Shown here piece after piece: positions 26,434-36,293 of a stretch of DNA of 62,513 bases (positions within the stretch are counted from its first letter, which is position 1; every line of letters starts with the position of its first letter). The stretch is from JAWXCF01 sp034440515. GTDB lineage: Bacteria; Bacteroidota; Bacteroidia; CAILMK01. The stretch is taken from NCBI GenBank assembly GCA_034440515.1, contig JAWXCF010000089.1, positions 1 to 62,513 of the forward strand. Reading direction: 5' to 3'. Under the pieces are notes generated by a model. The model did no database searches. It was given only the letters and a program-made list of their open reading frames with translations, and was not told the origin of the DNA. The position numbers were made by a program, and so were the translations under genes.

Positions 26434-26441
26434 TACTTTTG
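26434..26441 (+). promoter_or_regulatory. Putative -7 box (TACTTTTG)
   Basis: Matches TAnnTTTG, 38 nt upstream of the GTG start at 26480. This separates the nrnA-like gene from the batABC unit. Confidence 0.45.
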
Positions 26442-26479
26442 CAGACTATATTTATAGGCATTAGAATACAAATTCAAAA

Positions 26480-27520
26480 GTGAGAGAATTAATAGCAGAG
26501 CCACAATCCTACCTAGCGCTTCAAGACAAAATAGTAGGCGACAAAGCCTTAAAAATAGCCTTGGTGATGCATAGCAAACCAGACGGTGATGCTATGGGTA
26601 GTGCTTTAGCAATGATGCATTATTTACGTCACTTTGGGCACTTAGTAGAGGTTGTAGTACCAAGTGACATCGGTGAATTTTTGGCTTGGCTGCCTGGCAT
26701 AGAGCATAGTATATTATATACCAAACATAGAGATCAGTGCAACAACGTGTTGCGCGAGGCCGAATTGATATTTTGCTTAGACTTTAGTCAAATGCAACGT
26801 GTCGAATATATGGAACAGGCAATGATGAAGACGACTGCACCCATCTGTATGTTAGACCATCACATTGGGCCTCAAGGCTTTGATAATTATAGATTGTGGC
26901 GAGAAGAAGCTAGTGCAACTGCCGAATTGGTATATGAGTTTATCACTACCATATCACCTCAATATCAATTAAGTACAGACGTAGCTACTTGCATATATAC
27001 GGGTCTAATGACTGACACAGGAAGTTTTAGGTTTTCTAGTGTAAGCCCAGCAGTACACGAAATAGTTGCCAGCCTACTTAGAACAGGTATGGATCATACA
27101 ATTGTACATCAAAGTATTTACGATACATTTAATGAAAATAGGTTGAGATTCTTTGGACATTGTTTCAAAGAAAAAATGGTAATAATGCCAGAATTTAGAA
27201 CAGCCTACATTTATGTTTCGCTAGCTGAGTTAAAGGAATATAGCATTACAACTGGCGATACAGAGGGCTTAGTTAATTATCCTCTTAGCTTGACAGGTAT
27301 CATATTTGTCGGCTTAATTATAGAGAGAGACGGAATAGTGAAGGTAAGTATGCGAAGTAAAGGCGAGTTTCCAGCTAACGAATTTGCAGGCAAATACTTC
27401 AATGGTGGTGGACATTATAATGCAGCAGGTGGTAGCTATAAGCCAAACCTAGAAGAAGCTGTTGAAGTATTTGTAAATGGTGTAAATGAATATGCTGACT
27501 TATTGAAAATTGTAGAATAG
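26480..27520 (+). CDS. DHH/DHHA1 phosphoesterase, NrnA-like
   Basis: A 346-residue enzyme of the DHH superfamily, which as NrnA-type proteins degrade oligoribonucleotides or pAp or cleave c-di-AMP products. Motifs: HSKPDGDAMGSA (31-42, metal-binding His31, Asp35, Asp37), CLDFSQ (Asp101), LDHH (125-128) and the DHHA1 substrate motif GGGHYNAAGGSY near residue 315. No signal. GTG start, with a -7-like box 38 nt upstream. A strong bidirectional hairpin follows the stop. Confidence 0.9.
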   Translation: MRELIAEPQSYLALQDKIVGDKALKIALVMHSKPDGDAMGSALAMMHYLRHFGHLVEVVVPSDIGEFLAWLPGIEHSILYTKHRDQCNNVLREAELIFCLDFSQMQRVEYMEQAMMKTTAPICMLDHHIGPQGFDNYRLWREEASATAELVYEFITTISPQYQLSTDVATCIYTGLMTDTGSFRFSSVSPAVHEIVASLLRTGMDHTIVHQSIYDTFNENRLRFFGHCFKEKMVIMPEFRTAYIYVSLAELKEYSITTGDTEGLVNYPLSLTGIIFVGLIIERDGIVKVSMRSKGEFPANEFAGKYFNGGGHYNAAGGSYKPNLEEAVEVFVNGVNEYADLLKIVE

Positions 27521-27547
27521 CGACAATCAATAGTTACTATAAAAAGA

Positions 27548-27579
27548 AAACCCCCAGAGTAGTTATTAACTGGGGGTTT
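27548..27579. terminator. Bidirectional intrinsic terminator
   Basis: Ten-bp perfect stem AAACCCCCAG (27548-27557) and CTGGGGGTTT (27570-27579), 12-nt loop. T-rich tails on both sides serve the nrnA-like gene (+) and the FKBP lipoprotein gene (-). Confidence 0.85.
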
Positions 27580-27601
27580 GTTATTTCTATTAAGTATTTC
27601 T

Positions 27602-28540
27602 TTACCTAGTCGGCTGCTGCTGAGGAGCTGGTGCACTTTTAGGTCCAGGTACCACGTTTAGTACTTTTATTTCGAATATTAAATTGCTATTTGCAGGTAT
27701 GCCACTGCCACTACCGTTACCTGGTTGTGCTTGTGGTCCGTAGGCTAAATAACTGGGAATGTAAATGGTAGCCTCTGTCCCAGTATTGAATTTCTCCATA
27801 GCTATGTCCCATCCTGGTATTACTCTACCTTGTCCTAATGGAAATGAGAATGGTACCCCTGGTTTGCTTTGATCAAATACTTCACCATTCATTAGCATCC
27901 CTTTATACTCAACACTTACCGTAGCACCTGGTGTGGGCGTTGGGCCAGTACCTTCTTTTTTAATTACGTAATAAACCTGCATTTGCTTTTTAGGAGTAAT
28001 GTTTTTCTCTTTGAAATAAGTATTTAGGTCAATGCTGTCTTTATTCATTTGATTTTGAAACTGCGAGTAATCGTCCTGCTGTTTTTTGCTCATATAGTCA
28101 GCATACTCTGTCTTGTTCATTACCTTAATTATTTTAAATGCCTGTCTAAGTTCAGTGCTATTACCTAATTCAGTTGGCATTTTACCACCCATTCTAGCCT
28201 TAAGTGTATCAGCTGGGATGTATAACACGGCACTATCACCTTCTGTCATTGCAGTAAACATATCAACAAAATCTTGTGGCAAACTAGACTTGCTTATCAA
28301 CACCGTTACTGGTTTTGAATTGGCTGCACTACCTGGTAGTAAACTGTCTTTGTCATTTAAAGCATAAGCTCTAATTTCAACGGCTGAGCTATCTGCAATT
28401 ATTTTTTTACCATTACTTGAGGTGAAAATCTCGTAATTTAATCCTCCAGTGGTTTTGCTTTTCACTGATTGGGGTTTGCAGCTTACTACTATGCCTAAAA
28501 TGCATACTAAGCTAAATAATCGAAAAAATGTAGTTGACAT
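27602..28540 (-). CDS. FKBP-type peptidyl-prolyl isomerase lipoprotein
   Basis: A 312-residue lipoprotein. The signal ends in lipobox VVSC, with the lipid-attachment Cys at 21. A first region (about 30-150) has FKBP-like degenerate strands, and the C-terminal FKBP domain (about 200-300) is canonical: VSVEYKGMLMNGEVFDQ, FSFPLGQGRVIPGWD, IPSYLAYG and SGIPANSNLIFEIKVLNV keep Tyr, Phe-Asp, Val-Ile, Trp and Tyr. A Pro/Gln-rich tail ends the protein. Likely a periplasm-facing folding enzyme. It is one of three FKBP-type proteins in the window. Monocistronic, with a terminator shared with the opposite gene. Confidence 0.92.
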   Translation of the reverse strand: MSTTFFRLFSLVCILGIVVSCKPQSVKSKTTGGLNYEIFTSSNGKKIIADSSAVEIRAYALNDKDSLLPGSAANSKPVTVLISKSSLPQDFVDMFTAMTEGDSAVLYIPADTLKARMGGKMPTELGNSTELRQAFKIIKVMNKTEYADYMSKKQQDDYSQFQNQMNKDSIDLNTYFKEKNITPKKQMQVYYVIKKEGTGPTPTPGATVSVEYKGMLMNGEVFDQSKPGVPFSFPLGQGRVIPGWDIAMEKFNTGTEATIYIPSYLAYGPQAQPGNGSGSGIPANSNLIFEIKVLNVVPGPKSAPAPQQQPTR

Positions 28541-28597
28541 TTATAATAATATAAGATGCGAAAGTACTGAAATTAAAATATTTATTTATGCTATATA

Positions 28598-30388
28598 TTA
28601 CATTCTCTCGGGTAAATCGATACCTAATATCTTGGAATAATCAAAAAGTAATGTTGCAGTTATGCTGGTTAATTTTAGTCTGTAGGCGCGTTTTATTAAG
28701 TTTTCTTCTCTTAATACGCTACATTTATCGTAGAAACTACTAAAAGATTTAGCCAATTCAAATAAATAGTTAGATAAGGAAGCAGGGCTAAGGTTATCTG
28801 CGGCAATGTTAAGAATTTGTTCGTGCTTATGTAACTGCTGAATCAGATTTTTCTCTTCAATCACCATATCATAATTCTCTATCTCCTCAGCCGATAGTTT
28901 AATTATTTCTACTTCTTCAACTTTTCGCAATATGCTCTTAATTCTGGCGTGTGAATATTGTAAATAAGGGCCAGTAAAGCCTTGGAACTCGATACTTTTG
29001 GCTGGATTAAATATAATCGCATTAGCTGGACCAGCTTTTAGTAAGAAAAATTTGATGGCAGCCAGTGCTATTTGATGCACTAATTTTATAAATTCTTCTG
29101 CCGTTAAGTCTTCAGTTTTACCGGTTTTATTTGATTCATCTGCAGCAGTTACTTCCATTTCTGTAATCAAATCATCTGCATCTATTACTGTCCCTTCTCT
29201 AGTTTTCATTTTGCCAGTAGGTAGTTCTACCATTCCATAACTTAGGTGAAATATATTGTTCCACCAGGTTCTGCCAAGTTTTTTAAATACCAATTTTAGA
29301 ACTTTGAAATGGTAATCCTGCTCATTGCCAACTACATATATCATTTTGTCTAAATTATATTCATCAAATCGTTGCTGGGCAGTGCCTAAATCTTGCGTCA
29401 TATACACACTGGTACCGTCGCTTCTTAGTAGTATTTTGTGGTCAAGGCCTTCATCCGTTAAATCAACCCAGACACTTCCATCATCTTTTTTATAAAATAC
29501 ACCACGCTCTAGCCCATCTTGTATTATTTCTTTACCATATAGGTATGTGTTGCTTTCATAGTAAAATTTGTCAAAGTGAACGCCTAGCCTTTTGTACGTC
29601 TCGTCAAAGCCAGCATATACCCAAGAATTCATAGTTTCCCACAAACTTCTTACGGCTTCATCGCCAGCTTCCCATTTTAATAGAAGCGCACGACAATCTT
29701 TCATCATTTGCGTTTTATTATCAGCAGCAGTTTCTTCTATATTTTCATTTTGCATTATAATGTTTCTTTCCTTTTTCATTTCAGTTTGAAACATTACATA
29801 GTAATCACCCACTAGGTGGTCACCCTTTTTACCAGTTGATTCTGGTGTTGCTCCATTTCCCCATCTGCTCCAGGCAAGCATACTTTTACTTATATGTATT
29901 CCTCTGTCATTACACAGATTTGCCATAATTACGTCGTGACCCTGTTTTTTGAGAATTTGACTAACGCTGTATCCCAATAGGTTGTTTCTAATGTGACCTA
30001 AGTGCAGAGGTTTGTTAGTGTTTGGGCTACTATATTCTACCATTACTTTCTGTCTTTCATTTACAAGCCTTATTTGCAAGGGGTTCTTGTACAGCCAATT
30101 ATTCCAGTAAGCGGGTTTTAGCGTAATATTTAAAAAGCCTTGTACTCTTACAAAGCTTTGCATTTGCGGAACTAACGCAATCAATGATTTGCCTATTTCA
30201 TCACCTAATAGAGCAGGCGCTTTGCGCAGTAATTTTATGAATGGGAATAATACTAATGTGAAATCCCCAAGGTATTCTTCGTTAGTTTCCTGTATTTGAA
30301 TATCAGCTATTGGAACAACTATTTGATATAGATCTTTTAATGCAGATTGAGTTGCAACTGCTATGGATTGCTCTATATGAGTTAACAT
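28598..30388 (-). CDS. argS: Arginyl-tRNA synthetase
   Basis: Class I aminoacyl-tRNA synthetase, 596 residues, the normal length. It begins with the Arg-tRNA N-terminal additional domain (1 to about 110), then the HLGH signature (129-132) in PLHLGHIRNNLLG, the ATP-site KMSK equivalent KMKTREGT and the C-terminal anticodon-binding domain ending at SKILGIDLPERM. Charges tRNA-Arg in the cytoplasm. Start ATG. No associated regulatory T-box was found, as expected for this phylum. Confidence 0.97.
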   Translation of the reverse strand: MLTHIEQSIAVATQSALKDLYQIVVPIADIQIQETNEEYLGDFTLVLFPFIKLLRKAPALLGDEIGKSLIALVPQMQSFVRVQGFLNITLKPAYWNNWLYKNPLQIRLVNERQKVMVEYSSPNTNKPLHLGHIRNNLLGYSVSQILKKQGHDVIMANLCNDRGIHISKSMLAWSRWGNGATPESTGKKGDHLVGDYYVMFQTEMKKERNIIMQNENIEETAADNKTQMMKDCRALLLKWEAGDEAVRSLWETMNSWVYAGFDETYKRLGVHFDKFYYESNTYLYGKEIIQDGLERGVFYKKDDGSVWVDLTDEGLDHKILLRSDGTSVYMTQDLGTAQQRFDEYNLDKMIYVVGNEQDYHFKVLKLVFKKLGRTWWNNIFHLSYGMVELPTGKMKTREGTVIDADDLITEMEVTAADESNKTGKTEDLTAEEFIKLVHQIALAAIKFFLLKAGPANAIIFNPAKSIEFQGFTGPYLQYSHARIKSILRKVEEVEIIKLSAEEIENYDMVIEEKNLIQQLHKHEQILNIAADNLSPASLSNYLFELAKSFSSFYDKCSVLREENLIKRAYRLKLTSITATLLFDYSKILGIDLPERM

Positions 30389-30419
30389 ATAAGTATTGTT
30401 AGAACGGTAAATGAAAAAA

Positions 30420-30431
30420 GGGAAAAATCCC
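30420..30431 (-). terminator. Weak hairpin with T-run downstream of the 117-residue protein gene
   Basis: GGGA and TCCC around a 4-nt loop, preceded on the plus strand by a run of A that becomes a T-run on the minus strand. Short stem, so tentative. Confidence 0.35.
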
Positions 30432-30481
30432 GCTCAAATTTAATGTTTAAATAGAGGGGAAAAGGCTAAAGAGACTGAGTA

Positions 30482-30835
30482 TTAAAATTCCTCTACACTG
30501 TTCTTCTCTTCTTCTGGCTTGGTGTTGTGGTATTTCAATATGAAATCTACCTCAAGCATAATTTGTTCTGGTATGGTAGCTCTTCGTTTTCTTTTCTTAA
30601 GCATCCTTTTATGATGCTCCATTTTACCTAATTCAGATTTATCAGGTAGGAACAACAAAATGAAAATACTAACAACTGGAAGTACCAAACCTAAGCCCCA
30701 CCACAGCCAAAATGAGTGTCCGTGTGTGTCAGCGTAATGACCTGCTACTAGGGGTGTAATGACGAAATATACTAGTAACAGTAAGGCAAGTAACTCCCAA
30801 CTGAATCCAAAGTCTACTTTATCAAGATATAACAT
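30482..30835 (-). CDS. Small hypothetical membrane protein
   Basis: A 117-residue protein with two hydrophobic segments (about 15-32 and 44-64) separated by VAGHYADTHGHSF, then a basic cytoplasmic tail (RMLKKRKRRATIP) and an acidic end. The layout resembles small two-helix cytoplasmic-membrane proteins with positive-inside tails. I do not recognise a family and no neighbour gives a clue. A TATATTTG -7 box lies 37 nt upstream of the start. Confidence 0.55.
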   Translation of the reverse strand: MLYLDKVDFGFSWELLALLLLVYFVITPLVAGHYADTHGHSFWLWWGLGLVLPVVSIFILLFLPDKSELGKMEHHKRMLKKRKRRATIPEQIMLEVDFILKYHNTKPEEEKNSVEEF

Positions 30836-30871
30836 TATGCTAGTTAAATAATCTAATTAAGGTGGCTAACA

Positions 30872-30879
30872 CAAATATA
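30872..30879 (-). promoter_or_regulatory. Putative -7 box (TATATTTG on minus strand)
   Basis: Matches TAnnTTTG, 36 nt upstream of the start of the small membrane protein gene. Confidence 0.4.
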
Positions 30880-30931
30880 AAGGATTGACCTTAGATTTTT
30901 GTTTAAATGATAGATTTAATTTAGATAATAT

Positions 30932-31744
30932 TCATTTAAAATAATTTGAAACTATTTCGATATTACTACTCAAAATCACCATAAATCCTTGTACGATTAT
31001 ACTTCCATCTAATGCAATTTGAATAGTTCGTCTGGTAGGGATTTGATTTCTTGCGATGATGTATACAATAGACATTAATGGTCCACTAAATCTCGCCATT
31101 AATTCATAACCATTTAAATTATTTAAGAAATATGAAAGTGAGTATATTACTATAGCTAGAACCCAAATAGCTATCAAAGCAATCTTATTCCCAGACCAAG
31201 ATAAATAAGACGCAACATTGTGTTGTTCATTTCTCTGATCTTGTATTAAATCTACCGCATCACAAGCAAAACAAAGCCCTAAGAAATACATAAATTTAGC
31301 TGCAACTAAAAAAAAATCAATAGTTTGATCTAACACCAAGGCTGGTAATAAATAGCCAATGCTCAACCAAATGAAACTGATGATTATGATTTTAAGTCCT
31401 AAAATTTGTCTCAGGCTTATTCCAATTTTAGGAATAGGAAGTGCATACAGCGATACCAAAATACCCAGTACAGAAATAGGAAGTAAATACTGTGGTGCTA
31501 AACAGACCCATAGAAAGACCACACCCAAGCAAATAAGGATTTCTAGAATACCCATTCTTAATCTATAAACTAAGTAAGTACTTCGAAACAAAGTATATAT
31601 TATGCAGGTTGTGATGGCACAGGCTAGACTGTATTGCCAATCAATCTGTACTTTAAGTAACGTAAATCCTGCAGCCGCCTGAATGAATGCAGCAAAGGAT
31701 ATATATAGCTGAATTCTGCTGAAATGTATTTTGGTCCAGTTCAA
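30932..31744 (-). CDS. UbiA-superfamily-like polytopic membrane protein
   Basis: A 270-residue protein with about eight hydrophobic helices. It has the second UbiA-type Asp motif DAVDLIQDQRNEQ (Asp162, Asp165, Asp169), in the order and spacing of the DxxDxxxDxxxG motif of UbiA prenyltransferases, with NKIAL after it. The first, usually NDxxDxxxD, motif near residue 50-65 is absent or altered to FRSTYLVYRLRM. UbiA enzymes attach prenyl chains to aromatic acceptors; whether this one is catalytic is doubtful. The start is TTG at 31744 and a TAGCTTTG box (31752-31759) sits very close upstream, so the leader would be almost absent. Confidence 0.5.
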   Translation of the reverse strand: MNWTKIHFSRIQLYISFAAFIQAAAGFTLLKVQIDWQYSLACAITTCIIYTLFRSTYLVYRLRMGILEILICLGVVFLWVCLAPQYLLPISVLGILVSLYALPIPKIGISLRQILGLKIIIISFIWLSIGYLLPALVLDQTIDFFLVAAKFMYFLGLCFACDAVDLIQDQRNEQHNVASYLSWSGNKIALIAIWVLAIVIYSLSYFLNNLNGYELMARFSGPLMSIVYIIARNQIPTRRTIQIALDGSIIVQGFMVILSSNIEIVSNYFK

Positions 31745-31839
31745 TTTATCACAAAGCTATACTTTAACATAACACCACTTTTTATTTGCAATAATGCTAT
31801 TATATTCAAAAAAAACCACATATAGGCTCATATTCTGCT

Positions 31840-31847
31840 TACCTTTG
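31840..31847 (+). promoter_or_regulatory. Putative -7 box (TACCTTTG)
   Basis: Matches TAnnTTTG, 84 nt upstream of the typA start. Confidence 0.4.
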
Positions 31848-31931
31848 CCCCTGCATTTACCATTTACATTCTAGTTACTTATTAGCATCTAATTTTAGCA
31901 AATAAATTAGACGTGGATATAAAAACAGTAT

Positions 31932-33743
31932 ATGAACAATATTAGAAATATAGCCATAATAGCGCACGTTGACCACGGTAAAACTACCTTGGTTGATAAA
32001 ATGTTGCATCAGGCAAAATTATTCAGAGATAATCAAGAAACAGGTGATTTGATTATGGATAACAACGATTTAGAGCGCGAGCGTGGTATAACCATCTTAG
32101 CTAAAAACGTATCTATAAGATATAAAGACACCAAAATTAACATCATTGATACTCCTGGTCACTCAGACTTCGGTGGTGAAGTAGAGCGTGTATTAAATAT
32201 GGCAGACGGAGTGTTGCTATTGGTCGATGCATTTGAAGGGCCTATGCCTCAAACTAGATTTGTATTGCAAAAAGCATTACAACAAGGCTTAAAACCTATT
32301 GTTGTAATAAACAAAGTAGATAAACAAAACTGCCGCCCGGACGAAGTACACGAAAGTGTATTTGAGTTATTTTTTAACCTAGAGGCTACAGAAGATCAGT
32401 TAGATTTCCCTACTTTTTACGGATCTGGTAGAAACGGCTGGATGAGTAAAGATTATAATGTAAAGACTGATGACATTACTGAGTTATTAGATGGTATTGT
32501 TGAGTTTATTCCTCCGGCCCCTAGCAATGAGGGCACACCCCAATTGCAAATAACTAGTATTGACTATAGTAGCTATACAGGTCGTATTGCAGTAGGTAGA
32601 TTATTTAGAGGTACTTTGAAACTAAACCAACCTGTAAGTTTAGTAAAAAGAGATGGTACTATTCAAAAGAATAGAATTAAGGAGCTTTATACGTTCGAAG
32701 GAATGGGAAGAACCAAAGTAGAAGAAGTAAAAGCAGGTGAAATATGTGCCGTATCTGGTATTGAAAACTTTGAGATTGGTGATACCATCGCAGACTTTGA
32801 AAATCCTGAAGCGTTAATTCCAATTGATGTTGATGAACCGACGATGAGTATGTTGTTTACCATTAACAACTCACCATTCTTTGGTAAAGAAGGTAAATTC
32901 GTTACGAGTCGTCAAATTAGAGATCGTTTGATGAAAGAGACAGAAAAGAACTTAGCAATGAGGGTTGAAGAAACCGACAGTGCAGATTCTTTCTTAGTAT
33001 TTGGCCGTGGTATACTACACTTAAGTATCTTAATTGAAACAATGCGTCGTGAGGGGTACGAGTTACAAGTAGGTCAGCCGAGAGTAATTATAAAAGAAAT
33101 AGATGGTCAAAAATTTGAACCATTTGAAACACTAATAGTTGACGTTCCTGAGGAGTCATCAGGTAAAGTGATAGAATTAGTAAGTCAGAAAAAAGGTGAA
33201 CTATTGGTAATGGAGCCAAAAGGAGACCTTCAACACCTTGAGTTTAATATTCCCAGTCGTGGTTTAGCAGGATTGAGAAACAATGTACTGACTGCAACTG
33301 CAGGTGAGGCCATTATGGCACATAGATTTAAGGCATATGAACCCTACAAAGGTGGTTTGCCAGGCAGATTGAATGGCGTATTAATCAGTATGGATAATGG
33401 TGACAGCACTGCCTATGCTATTGATAAATTACAAGATAGAGGTATATTTTTTATCGATCCAGGAGATACTATTTATGGTGGTCAAATAATTGGTGAAAAT
33501 AATAGACCTGATGACTTAAGTATCAACGTCACTAAAGGTAAAAAATTGACAAATATGCGTGCTAGTGGTACTGATGACAATGCCAGAATTGCACCAGCAG
33601 TTAAATTTAGCCTAGAGGAAGCTTTAGAATACATTCAAGGTGACGAATACGTAGAGTTAACACCAGCAAGCATCAGATTGAGAAAAATATATTTAGATGA
33701 AAATGAGCGTAACCGTCGTAAAAAACAGACGGCAACTGCTTAG
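31932..33743 (+). CDS. typA: Translational GTPase TypA/BipA
   Basis: A 603-residue ribosome-binding GTPase involved in stress and low-temperature ribosome assembly. G-domain motifs: G1 AHVDHGKTTL (11-20), G2/switch around RERGITILAKN, G3 DTPGH, G4 NKVDK and the domain order of EF-G-like family (G, II, III, V and TypA-specific C-terminal domain, ending in the family stretch YVELTPASIRLRKIYL). Start ATG; a terminator-like hairpin follows. Functions in the cytoplasm. Confidence 0.97.
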   Translation: MNNIRNIAIIAHVDHGKTTLVDKMLHQAKLFRDNQETGDLIMDNNDLERERGITILAKNVSIRYKDTKINIIDTPGHSDFGGEVERVLNMADGVLLLVDAFEGPMPQTRFVLQKALQQGLKPIVVINKVDKQNCRPDEVHESVFELFFNLEATEDQLDFPTFYGSGRNGWMSKDYNVKTDDITELLDGIVEFIPPAPSNEGTPQLQITSIDYSSYTGRIAVGRLFRGTLKLNQPVSLVKRDGTIQKNRIKELYTFEGMGRTKVEEVKAGEICAVSGIENFEIGDTIADFENPEALIPIDVDEPTMSMLFTINNSPFFGKEGKFVTSRQIRDRLMKETEKNLAMRVEETDSADSFLVFGRGILHLSILIETMRREGYELQVGQPRVIIKEIDGQKFEPFETLIVDVPEESSGKVIELVSQKKGELLVMEPKGDLQHLEFNIPSRGLAGLRNNVLTATAGEAIMAHRFKAYEPYKGGLPGRLNGVLISMDNGDSTAYAIDKLQDRGIFFIDPGDTIYGGQIIGENNRPDDLSINVTKGKKLTNMRASGTDDNARIAPAVKFSLEEALEYIQGDEYVELTPASIRLRKIYLDENERNRRKKQTATA

Positions 33744-33767
33744 TTTTATTGCAAATGTTTAAATGCT

Positions 33768-33794
33768 ATGCCACTTCATTATTTGGGGTGGCAT
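33768..33794 (+). terminator. Intrinsic terminator of typA
   Basis: ATGCCAC (33768-33774) pairs with GTGGCAT (33788-33794), extended by G-U pairs; followed by TTGTTTATTA. Confidence 0.65.
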
Positions 33795-33875
33795 TTGTTT
33801 ATTATACCAATTAATCCTTCAAATAGATAAACAATCTAATAGTTGAAACTATTAATAAGCAACTACAATGGTTCG

Positions 33876-33883
33876 TACCTTTG
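33876..33883 (+). promoter_or_regulatory. Putative -7 box (TACCTTTG)
   Basis: Matches TAnnTTTG, 46 nt upstream of the MMPL transporter start. Confidence 0.45.
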
Positions 33884-33929
33884 AATGGTATTTTCAAATT
33901 CAATTATTTTAGAATAGAAGCGATACATA

Positions 33930-36293
33930 ATGTGGGTTAGACTAACCAATTTTTTTATAAGGAACAGATTCGTTGCATTACTAAGTATTTTAGCAATTAC
34001 AATATTCTTTGGATATAAGGCTAAAGATGTAAAAATGAGTTATGACTTCCCCCAAGTCATACCAATTACCGATGTAGATTTTATCTACTACGAAAAGTTC
34101 AAAAAGGTATTTGGAGAAGATGGCGACTTATTAATTCTAGGCTTTAAATCGAAGGAAGTTTTTAATAAAGATTTATATAATGACTGGTATTTGCTAGGCA
34201 AAGACCTAAAAAAATTGCCAGGCGTTACAGGCGTGGCAGGTGTATATAATTTATTAGTAATAGATAAAGATACAGCTACAAAACGATTTAGAATAACACC
34301 GATACACGATAGATTATGCAGGGACCAAAAAGAGGCTGACAGTGTTAAACAAGTAATACTAGATCTTCAATTTTACAGGAATCTGTTCTATAACGATAGT
34401 ACTCACGCCACACTTATGGCCATTAAACTTGATGGACGAGTGCTGAGAAGTAAAGATAGAATAGAACTCATACACCAAGCAGAGGAGGTATCAAAGGGTT
34501 TCTCAAAGAAGCACAACATTGATCTTGCCTACACAGGTTTACCGTATATCAGAACCATATTTGCAGGAAAAATTCAGCAGGAATTAAATCTGTTCTTAGC
34601 ACTTTCAGTATTAATTACTTCACTAATACTTTATCTATTTTTTAGGTCAATCTATTCAGTTTTGTTGCCATTGATTATAATTACGATTATAATCATATTG
34701 TCACTTGGGTTTGTATCAATGTTGGGGTATAAACTTACCCTATTAACTGGTCTAATACCACCCTTAATAGTAATCATAGCAGTACCTAATTTTATCTATT
34801 TTCAGAATAGGTATCATATGGAGTACCGTAAATATAACAATAAGCTTCGAGCTATTATGATGATGGTGAACGGTATAGCTCGAGTAGTATTTTTAAATAA
34901 TTTAACTACAGCTATAGGCTTTGGGGTTCTTTATTTTATTAATAGTCCTATACTTAAAGAATTTGGGCTTGTTGCTTTCTTTATGATTACGGCTACTTTC
35001 TTTGCTACACTAGTGGTGATGCCAGTAGTACTTAGTTATATGCCAGCCCCTAATGCGAAGCATATAAACTATATGCAAAATAGGAGTATGACCTCATTTA
35101 TTGGCTGGGTATTAAAACTTGTATTGCATAAACGCAAATTGATATATGGTTTTAGTATACTACTATTTATTGGCGGAGTCTATGGCATCACTAAGTTAAA
35201 CGCTGTCGGGTACATAATGGATGATATACCAAAGCGGGATAAGTTGTATTCTGATCTAATGTTTTTTGAAGAGAATTTTAGAGGGGTAATGCCTTTTGAA
35301 ATTATTATAGACACTAAGGAAGATAAGGGTGTTATAAACCCTGACTTTGTGAATAAATTGGACCAACTTCAGGATTCTATTGCTACTATGAAGGAGTTTT
35401 CAACGACTATCAGTATTGCAAACCTTGCAAAATTTGCTACTCAAGCTTATTATGATGGTGACCCAGAAATGTATAGATTGCCTGGAATATCTGAGTATAG
35501 AAAAATATCTAGATACACTAAGTCTTTCAACCTAAATACTGCAGCAGGAAATGGCGTAGGTTTTAAATTGATGGACAGTAACCAGCGTGTAGCAAGGGTA
35601 ACTACAAAAATGGCTGACGTAGGTAGTGAACGATTGAAACAAATAATTAGTCGATTAGATAAAATTATTCCTTCCATATTTGGTAAAGACGTCGTTAGTT
35701 ATCAGTTCTCTGGCTTTAGTCGCATTTTCTTAAAGGGTAACAGCTACTTAATTGAGAATTTAGCAACCAGTCTAGTATTTGCCGTATTAGCAGTTATGAT
35801 TGTAATTGTAATTATGTTTCCGAGTTTGCGATTGTTGTGGATTATCCTTTTGCCAAATTTCTTAGCATTAACTATTACAGGAGGCATTATGGGTTATTTA
35901 AATATACCCCTTAAACCTAGTAGTGTATTGGTGTTTAGTATCGCCTTTAGTATAGCAGTTGACACCAGCTTTCACTTTGTAGCTGTATATCGTAATGATA
36001 TGCGAATGCACAATTGGACTATAGCTAAAACTGTAAGCAACAGTTTAAAGGAAACGGGTACCAGCATTATCTATACCTCAATTCTTTTGTTATTTGGATT
36101 TGGTATATTTTGCTTTAGCACCTTTGGCAGCACAGTAGCTTTAGGGGCATTGATGGCTATTACTATCATTTCTGCTACATTTACCAATATTTTTATAATT
36201 CCTGCATTGTTAGTTAGTTTCGATAGAAAGAACAGTTCTTTCCTTAAAAAGAAAATGAAGCCAGCTGCAAGTATAGAATCCGAAGAAGCTTAA
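33930..36293 (+). CDS. MMPL/RND-superfamily exporter
   Basis: A 787-residue RND transporter of the MMPL/SSD type with the expected twofold layout: TM1 (about 15-30), a large periplasmic domain (about 40-210), TM2-6 (about 215-375, including FFRSIYSVLLPLIIITIIII), TM7 (about 410-430), the second periplasmic domain (about 440-610) and TM8-12. Members export lipids, hopanoids or polyketide-like lipids, or act in sterol-like sensing. No outer-membrane TolC or adaptor gene is nearby. Its stop overlaps the T9SS gene on the opposite strand by 4 nt. Confidence 0.88.
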   Translation: MWVRLTNFFIRNRFVALLSILAITIFFGYKAKDVKMSYDFPQVIPITDVDFIYYEKFKKVFGEDGDLLILGFKSKEVFNKDLYNDWYLLGKDLKKLPGVTGVAGVYNLLVIDKDTATKRFRITPIHDRLCRDQKEADSVKQVILDLQFYRNLFYNDSTHATLMAIKLDGRVLRSKDRIELIHQAEEVSKGFSKKHNIDLAYTGLPYIRTIFAGKIQQELNLFLALSVLITSLILYLFFRSIYSVLLPLIIITIIIILSLGFVSMLGYKLTLLTGLIPPLIVIIAVPNFIYFQNRYHMEYRKYNNKLRAIMMMVNGIARVVFLNNLTTAIGFGVLYFINSPILKEFGLVAFFMITATFFATLVVMPVVLSYMPAPNAKHINYMQNRSMTSFIGWVLKLVLHKRKLIYGFSILLFIGGVYGITKLNAVGYIMDDIPKRDKLYSDLMFFEENFRGVMPFEIIIDTKEDKGVINPDFVNKLDQLQDSIATMKEFSTTISIANLAKFATQAYYDGDPEMYRLPGISEYRKISRYTKSFNLNTAAGNGVGFKLMDSNQRVARVTTKMADVGSERLKQIISRLDKIIPSIFGKDVVSYQFSGFSRIFLKGNSYLIENLATSLVFAVLAVMIVIVIMFPSLRLLWIILLPNFLALTITGGIMGYLNIPLKPSSVLVFSIAFSIAVDTSFHFVAVYRNDMRMHNWTIAKTVSNSLKETGTSIIYTSILLLFGFGIFCFSTFGSTVALGALMAITIISATFTNIFIIPALLVSFDRKNSSFLKKKMKPAASIESEEA

